A stretch of DNA of 14,667 nucleotides, from the NCBI RefSeq assembly GCF_037975245.1, contig NC_092569.1, positions 21,730,001 to 21,744,667 on the forward strand, written 5' to 3'. The DNA comes from Apostichopus japonicus (Eukaryota; Echinodermata; Holothuroidea; Aspidochirotida; Stichopodidae). Shown in pieces: positions 7,594-14,667 of the stretch (the stretch's first letter is position 1; every line of letters starts with the position of its first letter). The notes below the pieces were generated by a model that made no database searches, was not told the origin of the DNA, and worked only from the letters and a program-made list of their open reading frames with translations. The translations under genes and the position numbers were made by a program.

Positions 7594-8109
7594 GTCCTTA
7601 TGTGGATACTCAAATCGCCACATAAGGACTGACGCAGTTCGTTGGTCCTTATGTGGATACTCTCATATCGCCACATAAGGACTGACGCAGTTCGTTTGTC
7701 ATTATGTGGATACTCTCATATCGCCACATAAGGACTGACGCAGTTCGTTTGTCATTATGTGGATACTCTCAAATCGCCACATAAGCACTGAACGGGGTTC
7801 GTTGATCCTTGTGTGGATACTCGAATCGTCACATAAGTACTAACGAACTGCTTAGTCCTTATGATGATACCCGAATCGCAACATGAGGACTAGCGATCTG
7901 CGTTAGTCCTTATTGGGCGACATGTGAAATCCCCACATAAGCCTCCTTGTGAATATTGTTGGTATTGGCGGTCATTATGTGGCAGTGTTAGGGTCGCATG
8001 ATAAATACAATGTTCTTGTTCATTATGTGGAAGTGTCTTTAGAGCCATATAAGGACTTAAATTGTTGTTGATCATTATGTGATTATAACTTTGTATTCAC
8101 ACAATGACC
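7594..8109. repeat. Array of about ten ~53-bp palindromic hairpin units
   Basis: Units start at 7594, 7645, 7698, 7751, 7805, 7855, 7906, 7971, about 8019 and about 8070. The model unit is GTCCTTATGTGG, a 12-14 nt loop (ATACTCTCATATCG), CCACATAAGGAC, then a linker TGACGCAGTTCGTT. The first two units have perfect 12-bp arms. Later ones decay progressively, and the linker is lost after unit six. Substitutions in one arm (for example GTCATTATGTGG in units 3 and 4) are not compensated in the other, so I see no evidence that a folded RNA is being maintained. This is a satellite-like array, not a CRISPR: the loops are repeated rather than unique spacers. Confidence 0.8.
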
Positions 8110-8159
8110 TAGGTTTACATCATTTGTTTCTGCATTTTTGCCGATTTTGGCGGTCCATA

Positions 8160-8551
8160 CATATTACGGTATTAACCGAGTATGCTACAGTTCAGGGCCA
8201 CACATGACCTCCATACATGTAACTGCAGTTCCCTTATATAGGTAACATCGGCTGCCACAATTACAGTTATCTGCATCCGTTAGAAAGGTACAAAAACAAA
8301 ATACCTAAAATGACCTCATGCAGTGCTTGTTTGATATCTGTTTAAGTGATCACCATTTTTATGAAAAGTCCATGAATTAATGTACAGACTGTGAAAATAA
8401 GGAGGATTGAAAGTGCTATGTAGACATTCTTTGGTTAAGTGATGAGATTACTCCAAGCGGGCAATCGGAAGGGTTGGGATGCAGTATGCTGAATTTGCTC
8501 CTCCAGTTCAAATCTAAACTGTCATGATATGGAAACCTGTAGGTGCATTAG
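8160..8551. other. Non-coding interval
   Basis: No gene, RNA or clear repeat is supported. The sequence is AT-rich with ordinary composition. Confidence 0.4.
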
Positions 8552-8889
8552 CCCCCCCCCCAGTGAAAAATATGGGGGGCGGAAGTATCATTCCACCCCC
8601 CCGCTCAGCAAGTCAGAAAACCCCTTTTTCATTTCCAAATGAGAAAAAAATCTCATTTGGAGCACCAATTTGCATCTAAGGCCAGGTGAAAATGCAAAAT
8701 TATTTACATAATGGAGTGGGTGTTGAGGTGTGCTATATTGCACCAAATTGCATCTGAGGCCACCTGGAGATGCAAAAAAAATCCAAAGGGGAGAGGGACA
8801 CCCCCTCCCCTTAGACCCCTCCCCCAGGCCGGCCATCAGTCTTCAGCCCCCCCCCCCTCCCCACTCAAAAGTACCTTCCTACGCCACTG
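8552..8889 (-). mobile_element. C-rich short interspersed repeat, hAT/MITE-like end
   Basis: The right end reads CCTTCCTACGCCACTG (8874-8889), so on the - strand the unit begins CAGTGGCGTAGGAAGG, the style of hAT-type terminal repeats. The left side has CAGTG at 8561 followed by GGGGGGCGGAAG at 8574, perhaps a worn partner end. Internal sequence has long C runs and 'GACACCCCCTCCCC' motifs. There is a perfect 10-bp hairpin (CCAAATGAGA at 8635-8644, TCTCATTTGG at 8651-8660) and a 39-bp internal duplication (8662-8700 and 8740-8778). No target-site duplication is evident. Open frames across it are low-complexity and not real proteins. Confidence 0.5.
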
Positions 8890-10640
8890 TCATGTTGGGA
8901 GTAAGTTATGTCAGTTAAACATTATTATGTTTAAGGGGGATTGGAAAATGACGAATTTAGTGTGTAAGTCAAATGGAACAATTAATTGAGGTACGGCACA
9001 TTTAATTTGCAGTTAGATTCCTGAGACAATATTTTTGTGCATGCATATATGCCTCACAATCACAGCCATTAGCTCTGAATGCATGTAAATTCTAATAGGC
9101 AGTATTAATTTATATATTTATCTTTTTCCAATATATGTTGGTAATGGAATAACTTCGCTATTAACACCATAATAGATTGCTAAACGAACTCTTTATTTCC
9201 TTCCCGTCTTTCGACCAATGAGAAGTTTGAGAAGTAACCTACCATGTCATCTTGGCGAAGGATTGCTCAGTCACCTCAGTTACCCGATTAACCATCAAAT
9301 TGAATCCCGTTCATCCTACGTTTAGCCATAGAGAGAGCAGATTTCTTAATATTATTTTTGTACAATTTCGACCACCCCCCCCTTCCCACCCCAACTGCGG
9401 ACGTTCATGCACCACGAGTTAGATAACAGAAGTGCTCAAGGAAACAACTATACATATATAAATAATATAATATATAATAATATATATAAATATATATCAT
9501 TAATATAATTATTAGGCAAAAACAAGATATGACATAATTGACAAATAAGGAACATCTTTTTTATTGAATTACATAACACATCCTTCTTGTTGACCCTTTA
9601 TTAACTGTTTAGCAAATAGTGTCATCTTACACTCATATTCATATGTAAATATTTTCTTAGTATTTGAAAATCATGAACCAGCGGATTTTGCATGCAATCA
9701 ACTAGCAATTGACCAATCAAATGACCAGAATACAATTAGATGTTGTATAAAGATGCATATCAACTTGCCATATCCAAATACCTCGCCCTGTGGGAATGTT
9801 TTTCTTTTAAGCAAAACATAATAGAAATTATTGAATAAAAGAAATTGCAAAAAGTTACTATAGATTGACGATACATTCCATTGTACATGGCAATCTTTCT
9901 GAGAATTTTGTAAGCAGGTCTGCCAAGCTATGTATAAAATGGAACAAAACTACGGTGTGACTTGATGTACAGTTATACTATGACTCAACTAGTTTATTAC
10001 CATTATAAGAGAGGGATGCATTTACTTTCATTTTACCTTCATATTTATTTTTGGTAACTCGTCATCATGACATGACAGTTTTAAGTTTTTTGATGAATAT
10101 AATTAAAGCGCATTGTGCATTATGACAACAGTGTGTTGAATATGACAGCATGTTTGTGCATTTACATGACAAACTAGTGGAAGAACGGAAAAAGGGGGAG
10201 GTGGGGGGGGGGAGGGAGCGACCATTAAAAGGTGGCCGCAACATGACAGTCACAAGATTTATAAAGAATTATGTCAGACGATTAGGGTCACCTTAATTAG
10301 ATAATTAGATACGTAAACGAACTACAGACAGTATCAGAAACTTGTTTCTTTAATATATGGCAACGAATAGGAGCAAATTGGATGCCTTATTCGGGATCAT
10401 GAAGGATAAAACAGCCACATGTCGTGGCTGCCACAGCCACAGCACGTACAGGTATGAGAACTATTTATACAACTTCATATTGGAATGTAACTTGATTGTA
10501 AGGCAATGCATTCTTTTCGAATGAGTTTTTACTCTAAATAAGGAACTCAATTTGACATAAATTTTGTATCTTTATTTAAACTATTTACACAATTTCATAA
10601 AGGATTGCATCTTCATCACAAGCACCCCTTTCTTATGCAC
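8890..10640. other. Long non-coding interval
   Basis: No coding sequence is supported on either strand. It holds an AT-only patch at about 9451-9510, a C run near 9373-9380, and a G-rich patch at 10194-10216. A short inverted repeat, CAGCCAC/GTGGCTG, lies near 10413-10431. Confidence 0.45.
10194..10216 (+). other. G-rich tract with quadruplex potential
   Basis: Five G, AGGT, ten G, A, then GGG: enough clustered G runs to form an intramolecular G-quadruplex. It may simply be a low-complexity tract. Confidence 0.4.
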
Positions 10641-10649
10641 TTATTTTAC

Positions 10650-10920
10650 CAAAGCTATCCAAAGATGTATTGTCATACCACCCTCTAAGGTCTGCTGGTA
10701 CTGGAGGACAGAGGGTGGCATCGGTGCTTTCTCGTTTTCAAATATACAAAGCATAACACTCTATAGTATTTCATGTTGTATTGTTTAAGGATCAATGTTT
10801 CTTCATCAATATTTTCACCGTCTTTGATCGAGGTTACCTTCTATAATATAAACACATTCATATCGTCTTTTGTGTGGAATCTTCCTTTTACTTCACATGC
10901 ATTATAAAGTGATGTTACCA
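10650..10920 (-). pseudogene. Broken C-terminal fragment of a TRIM paralogue
   Basis: Nucleotide alignment to the 3' part of the intact gene at 11888-12125 holds at a net constant offset of 1238 bp from about 10660 to 10850. Shared landmarks include CAAAGATGTATT, GTTGTATT-TTTAGGAT and the ATAATATAAA region. On the - strand it reads MNVFIL-stop-KVTSIKDGENIDEE against NVFILWKGSMIETGKNTEE in the intact protein, so a Trp codon has become TAG. After a frameshift near 10750 it continues ENEKAPMPPSVLQYQQTLEG and MTIHLW, matching KAPLALHCEQTGNGCMKIHL. It weakly extends up to about 10920 before a C run. No RING or B-box part is present. Confidence 0.75.
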
Positions 10921-11820
10921 CTGTAACATGTCCCCCCCCCCCTAAAAACTTAAAGCACGGAGAGATTCTAATGAGTGTCACATAAAAGAGTTAAGCATAA
11001 AATAGAAGAATACGGGTAACGAGGTCAGCGATTTAGCTTTGTTACCATCGACAATCCTGTAAGCCATCTGATTGTACAAATCAAAAATATTCGGCGAGCA
11101 TATTCACACAAGAGGAAACAAGACAAGTATAAAACACGGTACCATGATTTCACATCATTATGGGTAATTAGAAATCTTTAAATCATTGTTGAAAAATGCA
11201 GTGTAAGGTTAAAACTATCATAAAACTTTACATAACTGGTATACAGGCGCATAGCAAGCCTACCGAAATTATAAGGTGAGCAGAGCCAATATTCCTCCAT
11301 TAGAAAAGCCAGGGAAATAAAGGTTGTATACAGATACATGTACAGATAAATGAGAGTGGTCTAATGGGAGGGGCCTAACGGGAGGGGTAAGAAACTTTTG
11401 TTTCTATATAAGGGGAGGATATGCGAATTGTGCAAGTCTCCAGGGATTTAAATTTGATCTTACACTGAAATGGGTTTCATGGAACCGTATAAACTTTAAT
11501 TAGCCTGTGAAAATTAACGACAAAAGAAACATAAATACGTAATAGTACTTTAAGGTAGGTACTTTTCAGTATCTCCTCTCTCAGTGGTCTTAATGGAGAT
11601 GCTGTGATTTTAGGCCGACAAGCTAAATGCCAACCGGCAACACACAGACCTTTTGACTAGAAGTGTCAATTACTGAAGCAAAGTTAACTTACTTTAAGAA
11701 ATCTCGTCCCATGGTTATAGTACCATTACTGAGGGAATATACTTATGAGAAGCATATCACACCCGTGCTAGTAGCCTAACCAGTATGCATCAATGTGTCC
11801 ACTGTTATGACTATGTATAT
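10921..11820. other. Non-coding interval and 3' flank of the TRIM gene
   Basis: No gene is seen. It contains a C run at about 10931-10942 and a short duplicated motif, CTAATGGGAGGGGC / CTAACGGGAGGGG, near 11361-11386. TTTAAT at 11495-11500 reads ATTAAA on the - strand, a possible polyadenylation signal for the TRIM gene about 320 nt past its stop. Confidence 0.4.
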
Positions 11821-13878
11821 TTAAATCATGCTATAGTGTGCTACTTGTTGATAGTAAGGCCCTCTGCTGTAGGTGGTTATATTTCCAAGGTCATCGCAAA
11901 GATGTATTTTCATGCAACCATTACCTGTCTGCTCGCAGTGGAGAGCTAAGGGGGCCTTTGGAGCATTACCGTTGACATATTTTAAGTCACCAAGCACTAT
12001 CCTGTCTTTTGTGTTGTATTCTTTTAGGATCCACGCTGTTTCTTCAGTGTTTTTACCAGTTTCGATCATGCTCCCCTTCCACAATATAAAAACGTTCGCA
12101 TTATCGCTAGAATGCCTTGCATAGTTTACATTCGGATAGGTACCAATCTGCATACAATGTAAAATGTCAGTTTGGGTAATATTCAACAACCCTTTCGGTG
12201 GATCTACATCATACCGGGTATCTTCTGAATTATAATGCATTTGCCGGACTGAATGAAAGTGGTATGCTCTTAATTCGCCATCCATTGTGTAAAAGAAATC
12301 TTGAGCACAAAAACATGTGGAATCTACTATCGAGTCAGCAGAGAACTTTACGGTTTTTCCAACCAGTGGGCATGAGTTCCTAGGCCCACTTGGTAAACTA
12401 AACACATTGATATTTGCATTACAATACATGTTCTTGTCGCCCTCCAAAGGTTCTTTTGTGAGTATTAACAATTCATTGCTATATGAGTAGAATGCCATAT
12501 CAGTTATAATGTGTTTTGTGAGTGAACCATACCTATATCCTTCGCATAATGAGGCACATTTAAACTCAACGACATATGCTCCAAGTCCGATAAACAAACT
12601 GTTCTGTACCATGGTTCCGGTTAACCTTGCACCGTTCAATACCTCATCATTCCATTTATAAGGTCTGAGTTGTTCGACTTTCCCAGTATTAATCGTAACC
12701 TTAGCGATGTACAAATATTTATTGCGCTCCTCAAAAGTACACAAGTAAATTACACTATTTTGGTCAGAGACTGCCACTTTACACTGAAGATACTGGATCC
12801 CAATGTGTTTGTTTGGTACTTCACCAGGAGAGAAGAGAATTTCACGCTGTGATTGAGATTTGCTCCATTGAAATGCTAAACTATCAACTCTTAGAGATTC
12901 AAAAGCATTTGTAAGATCTGAGGACAAAGACATCAGCTCCCATGGGTTATTTTCTTTTATGATTTTACGTGTTATTTCTTGTGTGGTTTGCATTCTCTTA
13001 ATCCAATCATCAGCTGACTGGACTTGGGACTCGACAGGTTCAATTCTTGCAGTAATCTCTTCTAGCAAGTCTTGTTTTTGTTTTTCATAGATCTTTCGGA
13101 TTTCTCTGATCATTTCTTTGCAATGGTTTGTACTTTCTATTTCTATCTCTTCCTTAGACTTATTAAGTGCTACCACACCCACATTCCCGTCATTTTTGTA
13201 GCCGACTGCTTTCTCCAGTTGAGGAACACTGTTTTCTAATAAACTATTGAGTTCTTGTTTACTGTCATTAAATTGACTTGTGGCTTCTGTATACTCATGT
13301 TGTGGCTTGGAATGTGAAACGATTGTACAATCTCTACAGATCAGTTTGGAACAAGTTTTACAGTAAAACTGTAACTTTTCAGAAGGATGTAGTGTACAGA
13401 CTGGAGACCTAGCAGTTTTCCACTCTTGTTGAAACTTTGGATCATTTATTTGTTTTAAAGGTATTACTGAATGGGATTGCAAAAGTGGAAACAAAGCATG
13501 GTGACCTTTACACTTTGAACAAATGACGAAATTACAATCAAAGCAAAATGCTTCAACTTCCGGATTCTTACATGAGTCACATACTGATGCCCTTTTCTCC
13601 TTACTGGTCAACTTTTCCAACAAATTTACTTTTTCAGCCAGATTGATAAGATGAACGTTATTCTGCAAACCGTTTACTCCGGCCTCCGGTAAAGTACAAA
13701 CTTTCCTGCAGGTTGGACATGGTACTTCGTTGCCGTCTTGTTTTGCAGCATACTTCTCAATGCATTCTTTACAGAAGCTGTGGATGCATGGTAGCATTTT
13801 TGGTGATTTGAATTGGTTCATGCATATGCTACAACTGAGGAAGTCCTCGCTCAAGTCGTTGACCACTTTACAGGCCAT
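11821..13878 (-). CDS. TRIM-type RING/B-box E3 ubiquitin ligase, 685 aa, single exon
   Basis: The ATG at 13876-13878 (G at -3 and +4) opens one uninterrupted 685-codon frame ending TAA at 11821-11823. Residues 16-57 form a complete C3HC4 RING: C16, C19, C31, H33, C36, C39, C54, C57. B-box 1 follows (C100, C103, C112, C115, C120, C123, with H126/H136). B-box 2 follows that (C161, H164, C173, C176, C181, C184, H189, H194). Residues about 200-310 are charged and heptad-like, as expected of the TRIM coiled coil. Residues about 345-685 are beta-rich without an obvious PRY-SPRY or canonical NHL repeats; a propeller-like fold as in TRIM56-type proteins is possible. Intact zinc ligands support E3 ubiquitin ligase activity, probably cytosolic, as RING-TRIMs act in ubiquitin signalling and often innate immunity. 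Substrate unknown. Intronless coding is common in expanded invertebrate TRIM families. Confidence 0.93.
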   Translation of the reverse strand: MACKVVNDLSEDFLSCSICMNQFKSPKMLPCIHSFCKECIEKYAAKQDGNEVPCPTCRKVCTLPEAGVNGLQNNVHLINLAEKVNLLEKLTSKEKRASVCDSCKNPEVEAFCFDCNFVICSKCKGHHALFPLLQSHSVIPLKQINDPKFQQEWKTARSPVCTLHPSEKLQFYCKTCSKLICRDCTIVSHSKPQHEYTEATSQFNDSKQELNSLLENSVPQLEKAVGYKNDGNVGVVALNKSKEEIEIESTNHCKEMIREIRKIYEKQKQDLLEEITARIEPVESQVQSADDWIKRMQTTQEITRKIIKENNPWELMSLSSDLTNAFESLRVDSLAFQWSKSQSQREILFSPGEVPNKHIGIQYLQCKVAVSDQNSVIYLCTFEERNKYLYIAKVTINTGKVEQLRPYKWNDEVLNGARLTGTMVQNSLFIGLGAYVVEFKCASLCEGYRYGSLTKHIITDMAFYSYSNELLILTKEPLEGDKNMYCNANINVFSLPSGPRNSCPLVGKTVKFSADSIVDSTCFCAQDFFYTMDGELRAYHFHSVRQMHYNSEDTRYDVDPPKGLLNITQTDILHCMQIGTYPNVNYARHSSDNANVFILWKGSMIETGKNTEETAWILKEYNTKDRIVLGDLKYVNGNAPKAPLALHCEQTGNGCMKIHLCDDLGNITTYSRGPYYQQVAHYSMI

Positions 13879-13990
13879 AGCGATGTTTATACTAAGAAAA
13901 GAGTCGGATCAAATGATTGGTTGTTAATGCAAAAGAATGATTGACAGTATGACTAGATGACGTTGCGTGCAAGATCCTTCTTTATTATAC
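13879..13990 (-). promoter_or_regulatory. Possible proximal promoter or 5' UTR of the TRIM gene
   Basis: On the - strand, GTATAATAAA (13990-13981) resembles a TATA element, and TCATACT (13952-13946) fits the initiator consensus. The spacing of about 39 bases is longer than usual. An alternative reading is a 5' UTR intron: CTCTTTTCTTAG ending at 13892 is a fair acceptor 14 nt before the ATG. A CCAAT motif sits at about 13915-13920. None is decisive. Confidence 0.25.
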
Positions 13991-14172
13991 CTTCTCATTT
14001 AAGAAATGTTCTATTAATTCTGAAATTATGATTGGATGTTCTTCTTTAGGCATTTTTTTCCAAGGGTATTTAGATGACTTCCGTTTTCATATCTGTTATT
14101 CTTATGTATTTGACATTTATTATACTGAGTTGTGAAAGAAAAATTAAATCAAATGACGAACCTTACTAGCTT

Positions 14173-14192
14173 TCATTCATTATAATGAATGA
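14173..14192. repeat. 20-nt perfect palindrome
   Basis: TCATTCATTATAATGAATGA is its own reverse complement, about 295 bp upstream of the TRIM start. It could be a dimeric homeodomain-type binding site (TAAT/ATTA at its centre) or chance in AT-rich DNA. Confidence 0.7.
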
Positions 14193-14517
14193 TATGCATC
14201 GATTTATGTTTCTATAGATAAAGTGCATTTAGGTCGGATATAATTATTTAGTTCCGAAATATGCTGAAACTTGGTTTGATAACTTTAATAACTACAGTAA
14301 GATACAAAGTAGGCGCGATGTTTTATATAAAGGTTTTTAATGATATATACATCTATTACAAATATTACAACTATTAAAGGCATTGATCCCCGGACCATTA
14401 CGTATAAAACAAAGTTCTCGGCCTTTCGGCCAGGAACAATTTAATATAGATCATACTCATCTACGGATTGATGAATTGTGGTTAGCTAATGTGACGGGCT
14501 CAACCACCATTTTCGTA

Positions 14518-14536
14518 GGGGGGGGGGGGGGGGGGG
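14518..14536 (+). repeat. G19 homopolymer
   Basis: Nineteen consecutive G, likely polymorphic in length and prone to assembly error. Confidence 0.85.
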
Positions 14537-14667
14537 CTAAGATGTGATGTCGTTCAAGATAGTGATGTGAAGGGAGGGTTGGTCCCTCTACTTTGAGTAA
14601 GTTTGGTAAAATGGAGGGTGCTACGATGATTTAGTTTGATCAGCGAGTTTATCCACAAACAAAAAGG

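Larger units (their letters stand above)
13991..14667. other. Upstream non-coding region
   Basis: No coding sequence is supported. It holds a 20-nt perfect palindrome (14173-14192), a GC-rich hairpin (14414-14437) and a G19 run (14518-14536). Confidence 0.45.

Noticed and set aside
7594-8109. Possible CRISPR array
   Set aside because: The setting is eukaryotic, the intervals between repeated blocks are themselves repeated rather than unique spacers, and there are no cas genes.
8588-8989. Open frames across the C-rich repeat
   Set aside because: Pro/Ser/Gly-rich translations of C runs in an interspersed repeat; no coding signal.
11873-13927. Several + strand open frames opposite the TRIM gene
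   Set aside because: Antisense shadows of a 685-codon gene with intact zinc-ligand pattern.

Overview
The window is eukaryotic. It is AT-rich, has spliced genes with GT-AG introns and Kozak-type starts, carries microsatellites and metazoan repeat classes, and has no bacterial-style gene packing. The intact TRIM-type RING/B-box protein, the SAMD3-like gene and the Penelope-type retroelement remnant fit a marine invertebrate deuterostome, perhaps an echinoderm such as a sea cucumber. That assignment is inference from protein style only.

Layout: (1) 113-6188 is bounded by near-perfect 27-bp terminal inverted repeats (CACTGTAAAAAAAAATCG...), each abutting a (TA)n run. It looks like one DNA-transposon-like unit of about 6.1 kb inserted in a TA microsatellite. 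Inside, on the + strand, is one spliced gene (1665-4326) for a SAMD3-like protein of unknown function. Its first coding exon has two reading-frame breaks, at 2031 and at an A10 tract at 2285-2294, so it is a decaying gene, a gene with an extra small intron plus a homopolymer error, or a slippage-read gene. No recognisable transposase is present. (2) 6314-6955 holds a decayed Penelope-like element fragment: a GIY-YIG endonuclease domain on the - strand with two stops, flanked by 13-bp inverted repeats. On the + strand side there is a hammerhead-ribozyme-like core. (3) 7125-8160 is a composite repeat block: two diverged ~200-bp direct copies followed by about ten ~53-bp units, each an imperfect palindrome, decaying from left to right. 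(4) 8552-8889 is a C-rich interspersed repeat ending in CCTTCCTACGCCACTG. (5) 8890-10640 is non-coding as far as can be seen. (6) 10650-10920 (- strand) is a broken copy of the C-terminal end of a TRIM gene. (7) 11821-13878 (- strand) is an intact single-exon 685-residue RING/B-box/coiled-coil protein, the most secure gene here. (8) 13879-14667 is its upstream region, with a weak promoter, a 20-nt palindrome and a G19 tract.

The two genes have no evident functional link, and most of the window is mobile or repeat-derived. The points most worth attention are the SAMD3-like gene inside TIRs, the hammerhead-like core, and the palindromic hairpin array.
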